A stretch of DNA of 64,000 nucleotides from Motiliproteus sp047633175 (lineage in GTDB: Bacteria > Pseudomonadota > Gammaproteobacteria > Pseudomonadales > Balneatricaceae): assembly GCA_047633175.1 (NCBI GenBank), contig JBLIEQ010000005.1, positions 62,001 to 126,000 on the forward strand, in the 5' to 3' direction. The notes beneath the pieces were generated by a model. That model did no database searches. It saw only the letters and a list, made by a program, of their open reading frames with translations, and was not told the DNA's origin. Both the position numbers and the translations under genes were made by a program. Shown piece after piece: positions 52,224 to 60,031 of this stretch (position 1 is its first letter; every line of letters starts with the position of its first letter).

Positions 52224-52688
52224 ATGAACATGAGCATCAAATCAATATCAATATCAATAATCTCAATGGTGATAATAATTGTTGCAGCTTATGCAGGTTT
52301 TTTGATTTTTGTCACGTGGCCTATTGCCGAATTAAGCATAGAAAAGGCTGCTCTCTTTGGTGATGGTTTTGGGATTGTTACATCGCTATTCTCGGGCTTG
52401 GCTTTTAGTGGCCTGATAATTACTATATTGCTTCAAAGAAATGAGCTATCGCTACAGCGTGAAGAACTGACTCTTACAAGACTTGAGCTAGAAAAATCAG
52501 GAAACGCTCAAGCTGAGCAGGTCGCAGAACTGAAAAAGGCAGCTGAGCTAAACGCACTTTGTACCTTAGCGCAGTCTTATACGGATATGTCACTGGAGCC
52601 TAATTCAGCGAAATCAACACCAGCCAAAGAATCTGTTGTCAATCGAGATGCACTCTTAAAGAAATTGAAGGAGCGCGTAGAAGTATAG
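52224..52688 (+). CDS. Hypothetical membrane protein with coiled coil (cassette 10)
   Basis: A 154-residue protein: two membrane helices (about 10-32 and 46-70) followed by a coiled coil (LLQRNELSLQREELTLTRLEL and on to about 112) and a polar tail. The layout (two helices, then an NEL-QREEL repeat) resembles small membrane-anchored proteins in many bacteria without known role. Its stop lies 5 bp before the point where the group II intron splits attC 10. Confidence 0.7.
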   Translation: MNMSIKSISISIISMVIIIVAAYAGFLIFVTWPIAELSIEKAALFGDGFGIVTSLFSGLAFSGLIITILLQRNELSLQREELTLTRLELEKSGNAQAEQVAELKKAAELNALCTLAQSYTDMSLEPNSAKSTPAKESVVNRDALLKKLKERVEV

Positions 52689-52693
52689 ATTTA
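52687..52693 (+). other. attC site 10, left fragment
   Basis: The bases before the intron junction (AGATTTA). Joined to the right fragment at 54673 they restore GATTTAACAAGTCG, a normal attC 5' core. Confidence 0.75.
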
Positions 52694-54672
52694 ATCGGGT
52701 AGCCGAGGGTATCTAACCCTCAGCCCCCACAACACCCTGCATGCGGGTCCGCACAGGGCGTTTCACTTAGAATAGTGAAGCCTGATCCATCCATCACGCA
52801 GTGCCACTAACCCCTGAGATTTCAGGTAGGCGTTATTTAACGCTTGCTGTATCCCCGGTGTTTTTGAACTGCGCATTGGGCCTTTACTGGTAATACCGCA
52901 CGCGACCGCTGACTGTACATGCACGCCGAGTCGCATCAGGTTCCTTACCTTAGTGCGCGGCTTTCGCCACTGACGCCAATAAGCCATCCTCACCCTGCGC
53001 CTGATCCAATGATCCAGATCGACGCAGAGTTGGTAGCAGTTGGCGATACCAAAGTAATTGATCCAGCCACGTACATATTGGCTGATCTTGAAGATCTGAT
53101 AGCACATCGACACGCCCCAGTTTCGGTTTGTTAAGCGCCGAATCCGTTGTTTGAACGTCAACAACGTTTTCGGATGCCACTGAATGCGTCCTCCCCGAAA
53201 CGTAAATCCCAGGAATTTGCTTTCGGTGGTTTTAACAACGCGGCTTTTGGTCGTGTTAACGACCAGTTTCAAGCGGTCTTGCAGGTAATTGCTGATACTG
53301 CGCAGCACCCGTTCACCGGCACGCCGACTCTTCACCAGGATCGTAAAGTCATCGGCGTATCGGGCAAATCGATGCCCGCGTTTCTCAAGCTCTTTGTCCA
53401 AAGGATCGAGCATGATGTTAGCCAGCAAAGGCGATAACGGACCGCCTTGTGGAACACCTTCTCGACTCTCGCTATAGAGCTGGTTATCGACAACCCCAGC
53501 TCGTAAATAGCGGCCAATCAGATCGAGTAGACGTTTATCCTGCACTTTTCGTCCAAGATGTGTCATCAGTAGATCGTGGTTAACCCGGTCAAAGAACTTC
53601 GACAGATCAACATCCACGGCGATACGCCGTCCTTCCTTGATGATGCTTTGCACCTGCTTAACCGCCTGCTGCCCATTGCGATCCGGTCTAAATCCGAAGC
53701 TGTTGTCCGAAAAACCGGGGTCGAAGATGGGCGTGAGTACCTGGGAAATGGCTTGCTGAATCACCCGGTCGGTAACGGTTGCTTCTTGTTATAAAAAAGC
53801 CCAGCTGGCGTTTACCGCCATCCGGTTTATCGATTTCCACCCGTCGGACCGGTGACGGCCGATACAGACCTGTTTCCAGGTTTGTCGTCACCGTTTTCCA
53901 GTGGCCGGATTTTGCCCAAGCGGGGAACTCGTCGATGGTCATGCCATCCACGCCAGCAGCCCCTTTGTTAGCTCGAACGCGCTTCCATGCGGCTTGCAGG
54001 TTGTTACGCTGCAAAACCTGTTCGAATAGATCCTGGCTAAAGGCTGACTTCGAATCAATACGCTGAGTCACGTCATCACCGGACGGTGTTCGTGTGTTCA
54101 AGTCTGACAAGGCTCCTCCTTTATTCTAAATGTTCAGGCCTTCACCCTGTCTCACCCATTACGGTGAGCGTTTGGCTACTATGCCGTCTGCTGACTTCTG
54201 CTTAATCACCCGACGAATTGCTTCGCAGGGCGCTATCGGTGGTCATCGGTTCGCTCGTGCCGGTTGATGATTCCTGCACGCCAGGCCTGTTGAAACCAGT
54301 AGCCAGACTGGTGAATTACCGATCGCGTGTTAAGCAGATCTCCCCGGATAAGAACATGAACCTTCGCTGCACAACCGCCACATTTACTTTGCTCCTGAAC
54401 CAGTGGACTTCGTCTTCTTGTGCAGACTCGTCCCAGAGCTAAGCCTCGTATGTGATTTCTGTTCGTCGGCTCGCAGTTTTGCGCTCGGGCTTCCTCCAGA
54501 CAGCCCCTCGCGGGACCGCCCTTGCCTTCGGCTAGTAGTTGGCGTTCAATGGGTTGCAGCGAAAGGAATCAACCGCTCACAGGGAACAGTATGCTCATCA
54601 CAGCTATCCATCGACGTTGGTTCTCCTACAGGGGACTTTCACCCCATAAGTTCATGCCCATGCCGGGCGTAC
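52694..54672 (-). mobile_element. Group IIC-attC intron inserted in attC 10
   Basis: A 1,979-bp intron on the minus strand. The 5' end reads GTACGCCCGGCATGGG (family form GUGCGCCCGGCAUGGG), the 3' end ...GGCTACCCGAT, with a domain V/VI-like structure at 52696-52760 (TGCGGACCCGCATGCAGGG and GAGGGTTAGATACCCTC). Removing it joins TTGT and TAAATC on the bottom strand, giving an intact attC core; class C introns are known to target the bottom strand of attC after TTGT. The 5' ribozyme part (54111-54672) precedes the protein gene. The intron-encoded protein is frameshifted, so self-mobility is probably lost, though the RNA may still splice with help in trans. Confidence 0.85.
52763..54110 (-). pseudogene. 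Group II intron reverse transcriptase/maturase, frameshifted
   Basis: Two overlapping frames make one protein of about 450 residues. The first (54110 down to 53688) starts MSDLNTRTPSGDD and carries RT0/RT1 (NKGAAGVDGMTIDEF, RRVEIDKPDGGKRQLG). The second (ending 52763) continues TVTDRVIQQAISQVL, with catalytic FARYADDF, the GVPQGGPLSPLLANIML block and a maturase domain, and no endonuclease domain, as in class C. Between KRQLG and TVTDR the expected six bases are replaced by about 19 (53780-53798), a net +13 bp that shifts the frame. So the protein is not made intact. Confidence 0.85.
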
Positions 54673-54766
54673 ACAAGTCGTTTAAACGGACGTGTAACAG
54701 TTGGCTCGCGCTCGTACCTCGCACAGTATAGCCAACTGCCACACGCCGCTTAACGAGGCGTTATGT
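54673..54766 (+). other. attC site 10, right fragment
   Basis: From ACAAGTCGTTTAAACGG to GAGGCGTTATGT with inner stem ACAGTTGGCT/AGCCAACTGC; completes the site split by the intron. Confidence 0.85.
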
Positions 54767-54791
54767 GTTTTTTTAAAATTAAGGTGTTAAC

Positions 54792-55283
54792 TTGAAATTA
54801 AATATTAGACATTTTGAGCAATCAGATATCAAGGATTTAGCAGAAATTTATAGTTATGCTTCTGTAACAGAGAATACGTCTCAAGTTCCATTTTTAAGTT
54901 CTCGTGATGTAGATAAATTTTTTCAAAGTCCAACGGATTACATATTGATCGCCGAATTAGATGATAAAGTGATTGGACATGTAAGTCTTATTTTGTCAAA
55001 TAAGCCGAGAGAAAAACATTCAGCATCGTTAGCTATTGCTGTTCATCCAGATAGTCATGGCAAAGGTGTTGGGAAGCAGTTACTTGCAGAGGCTATTAAT
55101 CAAGCTGACAATTGGTTAAACATATTACGCTTAGGATTAGAAGTTTATCCTGACAATGAAGCTGCATTATCCCTCTATCAAAAGTTTGGTTTTAAAGTTG
55201 AGGGTGAAAAAAAATGTTGTAATTTTAAGGCTGGAAAATTTGTCGATTTACTCATTCTAGCTCGTTTAAATATATCTGTGTAA
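54792..55283 (+). CDS. GNAT-family N-acetyltransferase (cassette 11)
   Basis: A 163-residue acetyltransferase. The acetyl-CoA loop is HPDSHGKGVGKQLLAEA, preceded by the strand KHSASLAIAVH, and the C-terminal NEAALSLYQKFGFKVEGEKK is typical of GNAT proteins acting on small molecules or protein N-termini. TTG 54792 follows AAGGTG. Substrate unknown; many integron cassettes encode antibiotic- or toxin-modifying GNATs, but nothing here points to a drug. Confidence 0.87.
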   Translation: MKLNIRHFEQSDIKDLAEIYSYASVTENTSQVPFLSSRDVDKFFQSPTDYILIAELDDKVIGHVSLILSNKPREKHSASLAIAVHPDSHGKGVGKQLLAEAINQADNWLNILRLGLEVYPDNEAALSLYQKFGFKVEGEKKCCNFKAGKFVDLLILARLNISV

Positions 55284-55289
55284 TCAACA

Positions 55290-55384
55290 CATAACAAGCA
55301 ATTCAACAAGGACTAAAAACAGCGGGCTGTTCGCTCCGCTCCATTTTAGCCCACTATTTTTAGCCTGTTATTTGGGCGTTAGGC
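55290..55384 (+). other. attC site 11
   Basis: From CATAACAAGCAATTCAACAAGG to GGGCGTTAGGC; inner stem ACAGCGGGCT/AGCCCACT-like. Confidence 0.85.
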
Positions 55385-55390
55385 AGCAAG

Positions 55391-55717
55391 ATGAAGCTAA
55401 GAGATGAACCGCTCCATATACCGCTAGCAACGCGTAACTATAACGGTGTTCTATTCGTTATTGCCTGCATTGGCTTGGGTATCTTGAACATTAAGCCAAG
55501 TACTCCAGAGGCTTGGGTCATCGCAATAGGTGTCATGGCTCCGACATTTTGGCTAATCTTTATCGGGCCAAAGTTTCTTGATACTTGGCAACGCCGTAGT
55601 CGTTATGCGTTTGTTGGCTGGCTGATCCTTATCGCCAAGCTCAGTTTGTTTATGTTCGTTATAAAAGTGGTCGTACCCTTTATGGAACAATTTTTTACGG
55701 AGTGGTTGCATGCCTAA
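55391..55717 (+). CDS. Hypothetical membrane protein (cassette 12)
   Basis: A 108-residue protein with three hydrophobic segments (about 20-37, 42-60 and 75-98) and a basic loop (DTWQRRSRY). No family recognised. It starts only 7 bp after the attC 11 core, without a good ribosome site. Its stop codon is part of attC 12. Confidence 0.65.
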   Translation: MKLRDEPLHIPLATRNYNGVLFVIACIGLGILNIKPSTPEAWVIAIGVMAPTFWLIFIGPKFLDTWQRRSRYAFVGWLILIAKLSLFMFVIKVVVPFMEQFFTEWLHA

Positions 55718-55771
55718 CAAAGCGTTAAAATACGAACGCAAACTACGCGTCGCTTTAACGCGGCGTTAGTG
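55713..55771 (+). other. attC site 12
   Basis: Short (59 bp): CCTAACAAAGCGTTAAA to GCTTTAACGCGGCGTTAGTG; arms AAAGCGTTAAA and TTTAACGC pair well. Confidence 0.85.
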
Positions 55772-55807
55772 GCTATGGAGCCAATTTAAACTCAAGGGGT
55801 ATATAGA

Positions 55808-56515
55808 ATGCACATAGGGATGATTGGCGGAATTGGTCCGGCAGCAACAGAGTTCTACTATCACAACCTGGTTAAGTCATATAAGTCAGCAAATGAGTTA
55901 CTGGAACTGACTATTGTCCATGCTGAACTTAGTGATCTTATAGGAAATATTGTTTCAAATTCACCAGATAAACAAGCCGAAATATTTCGTAAACTGGCAC
56001 TACGCCTACAGGCAGCAGGGGCTGAGACCATAGCAATTACATCTATAGCCGGTCACTTTTGTATTCCTGAATTTGAAAGAATATCCCCATTGCCCATAGT
56101 CAACGCAATTCCAGCGCTTGAGTCTGAGCTTGCTAGAAGGGGGCTGCAACGGGTTGGGATACTTGGAAATCGAATTTCCATGGAAACAAAATTATTTGGT
56201 GGTATTTCTTCCACAGAAATTGTCGTGCCTTTAGGTCAAGAGCTTGATGCTGTTCATGATGAGTATATGAAAATGGCTACTACGGGAAAGGTCGATCCTC
56301 GTCAGCGAGAATTGCTTTTCACTATAGGAAAGGGTTTGTGTGAAAAACAGGGTGCAGAGGCTGTTGTTTTAGCTGGAACAGACCTTTTTCTCGCATTTGA
56401 TGGACATGATAGTGGTTTTACAGTTCTTGATTGCGCGTTAGTTCATATAGATGCACTTCTTGGCATGTCTGTTCAAACCAGCACTAACAAAGCAATGCAC
56501 GCGACAAACGCGTGA
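55808..56515 (+). CDS. Aspartate/glutamate racemase-family protein lacking catalytic cysteines (cassette 13)
   Basis: A 235-residue protein of the Asp/Glu racemase fold: N-terminal IGMIGGIGPAATEFYY and the repeat-like second half are typical. The two catalytic Cys are missing. The first (in CNTAH of active enzymes) corresponds to AITSIAGHF (Ser79), the second (in LGCTE) to VLAGTDLFL, Gly in place of Cys. So normal two-base racemisation is unlikely; it may be a lyase, isomerase or binding protein. SD AAGGGG precedes ATG 55808. The last about 10 residues run through attC 13. Confidence 0.82.
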   Translation: MHIGMIGGIGPAATEFYYHNLVKSYKSANELLELTIVHAELSDLIGNIVSNSPDKQAEIFRKLALRLQAAGAETIAITSIAGHFCIPEFERISPLPIVNAIPALESELARRGLQRVGILGNRISMETKLFGGISSTEIVVPLGQELDAVHDEYMKMATTGKVDPRQRELLFTIGKGLCEKQGAEAVVLAGTDLFLAFDGHDSGFTVLDCALVHIDALLGMSVQTSTNKAMHATNA

Positions 56516-56529
56516 TTGCGGCGTTATGT
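56483..56529 (+). other. attC site 13
   Basis: Shortest site (47 bp): ACTAACAAAGCAATGCACGCG to CGCGTGATTGCGGCGTTATGT; the arms GCAATGCACGCG and CGCGTGATTGC pair almost perfectly. The racemase-like gene stops inside it. It is the last attC. Confidence 0.85.
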
Positions 56530-56544
56530 ATTAAGGAGTATCTA

Positions 56545-56703
56545 ATGGAACTAGAAAACCTACTATATGAACTAGAAATAGAAGGAATTAAAAATGATTC
56601 AGAAGCTTCCGACAGAAGTTACAGGGACAGCAGAGACAGCAGGGTCAGGTCTATCATCGTAGCAGAGACAGCAGGGACAGCAGGGTCAGGTCTATCATCG
56701 TAG
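56545..56703 (+). pseudogene. Truncated cassette 14 ORF invaded by repeats
   Basis: ATG 56545 with AAGGAG upstream opens a short acidic reading frame (MELENLLYELEIEGIKNDSE) that runs after about 24 codons into GACAGCAGGGTCAGGTC repeats and stops. No attC follows. The original cassette seems to have been cut by insertion of the repeat element, marking the end of the array. Confidence 0.55.
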
Positions 56704-56812
56704 CATTGTCCTTCTAGCATTCGAAGGGGACAGCAGCAAAGGGGACAGCAGGGTCAGGTCTATCATCGTAGGACAACAGGGTCAGGTCTATCATCGTACA
56801 TTGCTAGACCTG
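56632..56812. repeat. GACAGCAGGGTCAGGTCTATC repeat cluster
   Basis: Four copies of CAGGGTCAGGTCTATCATCG, one TTGTCCTTCTAGCATTCGAA segment, and an inverted partner TAGACCTGACCCCGTTG at the right end. The same modules recur at about 57911 and 59330-59460. Confidence 0.8.
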
Positions 56813-56866
56813 ACCCCGTTGCTATCTTTTGCGAGCGGGAAGGGAGGGCGCATCCACTTGGTTCAA

Positions 56867-57769
56867 TCACTCATAATCCACAGTAAGCGAGTATTGAGGG
56901 TCATCATGGCGCGCCCAGTAACCCTGTTGTAATTCCCGAGTCACCGGTCCAGCTGCGCCTTGACCGATCGCTTGCCCATCTATACTCGAAACGGCCATGA
57001 TGCCCCCTGCGGTGCTGGTAACAAAGATCTCATCAGCACGTCTGGCGTTATCAGCAGCCAGTTCGCCCTCGACGACTTCATAGCCCTGCTTAAGCGCCAG
57101 TTCAATGGCGGTTCGGCGAGTAATGCCTTCGAGCATGCCGCGCGCTGGGGTTGTCAGAGTGCGGCCATGGACAGCAAAGATATTAAACCCCGGTCCCTCA
57201 ACCAAGTTACCCTTCGTATCAACAACCGCCGCCGTTTCGGCGCCTCGATCATAAGCGTCAAACTGCCCCATCACGAGATCCAGCCAATGGTAGTTCTTGA
57301 CGGTCGGGTCGATTGACTCTGGCGATATTCGCTGCCGGCTACTCACTACCATATTTAGTCCAGGCTTCTCGGGAGCTGATATCCAGACAAACGGCACCAC
57401 GAAGGCAAAAAACTGATTGCTGCAGGTACGTGGGTCACGCGATCCTGGCTTCGGCAAACCGCGTGTACAGATGATCTCTACATAGGCATCACGAATGCCA
57501 CTGGCTCGTACGCAATCCATCAAAATCGCGCGCAAACCTTCCCGACTATGAGGGATAGTCATGCGTAGTTTGTCCATCCCCGCAAAAAAACGGTCAAGAT
57601 GGCTTTCAAGCAAAAAAAACTTACCTTTCCAGACATGTGCAACATCGTACGTGGCATCTGAGTGCAGGAACCCCCAATCGAGGATGGAAATTTTCGCCTC
57701 TGAAATAGGAACCAACCGGCCATAAACAAAAGCGGCGCCTTTTGAAAAATCTGTCGAATCAACGTTCAT
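56867..57769 (-). CDS. Class IV PLP aminotransferase resembling (R)-amine transaminases
   Basis: A 300-residue fold-type IV aminotransferase (BCAT/D-amino acid aminotransferase group). The PLP Lys158 is in DPTVKNYHWLDLV. Segments LHSDATYDVAHVWKGKFF, GIRDAYVEIICTRG, and near the end TSTAGGIMAV and GYWARHDDPQYSL follow closely, from memory, the fungal (R)-selective amine transaminases such as that of Aspergillus terreus, rather than IlvE (no EIG-type start). It may thus use amines or (R)-configured substrates with pyruvate. The alternative is a D-amino acid or branched-chain aminotransferase. Single gene; neighbours give no pathway. Confidence 0.85.
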   Translation of the reverse strand: MNVDSTDFSKGAAFVYGRLVPISEAKISILDWGFLHSDATYDVAHVWKGKFFLLESHLDRFFAGMDKLRMTIPHSREGLRAILMDCVRASGIRDAYVEIICTRGLPKPGSRDPRTCSNQFFAFVVPFVWISAPEKPGLNMVVSSRQRISPESIDPTVKNYHWLDLVMGQFDAYDRGAETAAVVDTKGNLVEGPGFNIFAVHGRTLTTPARGMLEGITRRTAIELALKQGYEVVEGELAADNARRADEIFVTSTAGGIMAVSSIDGQAIGQGAAGPVTRELQQGYWARHDDPQYSLTVDYE

Positions 57770-58025
57770 CAGTGTGCCCTACATTTATGGGTGTTTTTGC
57801 CGGGAAGTGATCCAATTGCCAGGGTGACGTTGTTCGTATAGTAGCCGCTATAAGGGTTAGGCATCAATCAATTGGAATAGAGGCTAATAGCTAGGAAACC
57901 TGTAGGGCGGCAGGGTCAGGTCTGTCATCGTATTGACGTTACCGTCCTGAGCGTCTGTTAATGCGGTTGTAACAAGACAGCCCTGTCGTGTGTCTAGATC
58001 CTATGTTCAACGGATAGCGGGATCA
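57770..58025. other. Divergent intergenic region with a repeat remnant
   Basis: Between the divergent aminotransferase and DUF3179 genes. It contains one GCAGGGTCAGGTCTGTCATCG copy at 57911-57931. No clear promoter could be placed. Confidence 0.5.
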
Positions 58026-58994
58026 ATGATGCTAACAATTCTTCAGTTCAAAACAGCTTCATGGAGGAGGGCTGGGGTACTCGGTGTTGGGTTGCTGCTC
58101 AGCAGCTTAGGTTTCGCCCAGGACTTTAATGGCTTCGATCTTCAGGGCGCACTGATCCCTCCTGAAAAAATTCTCCAGGGTGGGCCGCCACGCGATGGAA
58201 TCCCTTCCATCGATCAACCAAAATTTATTGGTGCTGATGAGGATCGCTTGCTCGAACCTAGCAGTCTTGTGGTTGGGGTCGCGCTACAAGGTGAGAGCCG
58301 GGCCTATCCTGTCGCCATTCTTAATTGGCATGAAATAGTTAATGACCGGATCGGTTCTCAGCCACTGGTGATCTCTTACTGCCCACTGTGTGGTACTGCG
58401 CTGGTGTTTAACGCCGAGGTACAGGCCCAGACGTTGCAGTTCGGTGTTTCCGGGCTGCTCTATAACAGTGATCTGTTGCTCTATGATCGACAGCAGCAAT
58501 CGCTGTGGTCGCAGATCACTGGCGAGGCGATTAGCGGGCCGTTTATGGGTCAGCGTCTGAAACGGTTGCCTGCTACGCTAACGACCTGGCAGCGCTGGTA
58601 ATCTGAGTATTCTGAGACGCTCGTACTCTCTACCGATACGGGTTATTCCCGTGACTATAACCGCAGTCCCTATGGTGACTATGAAAACAATGAACGGTTG
58701 TATTTTCCGGTAGAATTTTTGAGTCGTCTTTACCACCCCAAGGAGCGGGTGTTAGGAGTAGAGGTCGATGGCGTGTTTAAAGCCTATCCGTTTGCGGAGC
58801 TGAGTAAACGCGAGGGGCCGCAAACCCTGTTAGATACCCTGGCTGGAAAGCGGCTGCGGATTGAGTATGATCTTCCCAGCCGCTCGGGCAGGGTGTTCGG
58901 CGAGAGCGGTGCTGAGATACCGGTAATTAATAGTTTTTGGTTTGCCTGGTATGGTTTTCATCCACAAACAGAGGTTTTTTCTTTTAAGCCTTAA
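58026..58994 (+). pseudogene. DUF3179 protein interrupted by one in-frame stop
   Basis: A secreted DUF3179-family protein with signal peptide ending near LGFAQ. The first part (to TAA at 58599-58601) has the DUF3179 Cys motif ISYCPLCGTALVF and YNSDLLLYDRQQQSLWSQITGEA. In the same frame after the stop the family continues without loss: SEYSETLVLSTDTGYSRDY, YGDYENNERLYFPVEF and further to 58994. So a single sense codon (by context likely AAA) became TAA. Either a recent pseudogene or a base error. Function of the family is unknown. Confidence 0.8.
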
Positions 58995-59614
58995 GTTATT
59001 ATAAATAATATACGATATGTAAGCGTCCCCTGAACCAGGCTCAAGGTGTAAGTTAATGCACCCTGAAGCCTTATTCAGACCAATACCAACTGGTCACGTT
59101 ATAACGATATTCACCTGTATATTCACCTGTATGTTCAACCAAAGGGGTCAACCAAAGGGGTCAGAGACGTTGTTCTGTATTCAAAGACATGTATGGTAGC
59201 GCCCTTAATGTTGAGTTCAACGACTCTGACCCCATTGGTTGGGCACGCTTCTGGTTTTAATCAATCAGTGGGAAGCGGTCGTTGGTTCGGGTTCAATGGA
59301 CTGGGTAAAAGTGGCGCTGACGTATTGAAGCGGGCAACAGGGTCAGCGGGCAACAGGGTCAGCGGGCAACAGGGCCTAGTCTATCATTGTAGTATTGTCC
59401 TTCTAGCATTCGAATAATATGGCTTGTGCTACATGGCTAAACCTGACCCAGTTGTCCCGTGGCCAGAGCCTATCTTTCAGGTGCTTATACCAAGCTGGCT
59501 ATAGGAAAACATTTCGGCCTACACTATATGACGGTTTTCGAGGGAAAATAACATGAAAAATGTTTCGATGTGAGACCTGACCCCGTAATGCGTTTAAATA
59601 TAGGAGTGTTGAAA
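58995..59614. repeat. Repeat-filled spacer without gene
   Basis: Contains duplicated ATTCACCTGTAT and CAACCAAAGGGGTCA units (59109-59163), CAACAGGGTCAGCGGG in three copies (59334-59375), TATTGTCCTTCTAGCATTCGA (59393-59413) shared with 56700, and an inverted AAACCTGACCCAGTTG (59439-59454). Open frames across it are repeat translations. Confidence 0.75.
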
Positions 59615-59908
59615 ATGAAAAAATTATTAGTAATGACTACTGTAGCTGCACTTACTTTGTCTGTAAGCATTTCAGCACAAGAAGGCAAGGCTGTCTATGA
59701 TAAGGCGTGTAGCGTATGCCACAGCATGGGGGTCGCCGGGGCTCCAAAAACACATGATGCTGAGGCTTGGAAACCCCGTCTCGCACTGGGTATAGATACT
59801 TTAGTATCTACAGTCAAGACTGGTAAAAATGCAATGCCCCCAGGCGGTATGTGTACAGATTGTACTGATGAAGATTACAAGAATGCTATTAACTTCATGT
59901 CTAAATAG
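59615..59908 (+). CDS. Cytochrome c5
   Basis: A 97-residue periplasmic monohaem cytochrome c. Signal peptide MKKLLVMTTVAALTLSVSISA; haem motif CSVCH; the distal Met is in NAMPPGGMCTDC, where the extra Cys pair (Cys-x-x-Cys) is the c5 hallmark. ATG 59615 follows TAGGAG by 8 bp. It passes electrons in respiratory chains, often from the bc1 complex to terminal oxidases. A strong palindromic terminator follows. Confidence 0.92.
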   Translation: MKKLLVMTTVAALTLSVSISAQEGKAVYDKACSVCHSMGVAGAPKTHDAEAWKPRLALGIDTLVSTVKTGKNAMPPGGMCTDCTDEDYKNAINFMSK

Positions 59909-59941
59909 TTGAGTTGATTTCATCATCATTTTGATAAAAAT

Positions 59942-59982
59942 ATAAAAGGGGTCAGAGTTAAATTAACTCTGACCCCTTTTAT
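59942..59982. terminator. Perfect 20-bp-arm palindrome, bidirectional terminator
   Basis: The arms ATAAAAGGGGTCAGAGTTAA and TTAACTCTGACCCCTTTTAT face each other around a single A. With flanking A and T runs it fits a bidirectional Rho-independent terminator between the convergent cytochrome c5 and ilvD genes. GGGGTCAG also links it to the repeat family seen at 14 kb and 57 kb. Confidence 0.75.
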
Positions 59983-60031
59983 CGTTCACAGAGGGGAAGG
60001 TCGACTTCCCTTGTGGCTTATAGCTTATAGC

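Larger units (their letters stand above)
43112..56529 (+). mobile_element. Integron gene-cassette array (13 attC sites, no integrase in window)
   Basis: Thirteen sites share the attC layout: a 5' core (T/C)(A/T)TAACA(A/G) just after a gene's stop, an internal inverted repeat, and a 3' core GTTANRY usually preceded by GCG. Every cassette gene is on the plus strand, in the direction expected from the attC orientation. GC is clearly lower than in flanking genes. Six sites (2, 7, 8, 9, 10, 11) share an inner CAGTTGG...CCAACTG-like stem, as in resident chromosomal integrons. No intI gene is visible, so this is either a CALIN cluster or the distal part of an array whose platform is elsewhere. The first core (GTTATAT, 43112) is uncertain. 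Confidence 0.85.

Noticed and set aside
59193..59417. ORF in the 59-kb spacer
   Set aside because: Consists of GGGTCAGCGGGCAACA repeats and has no family features.
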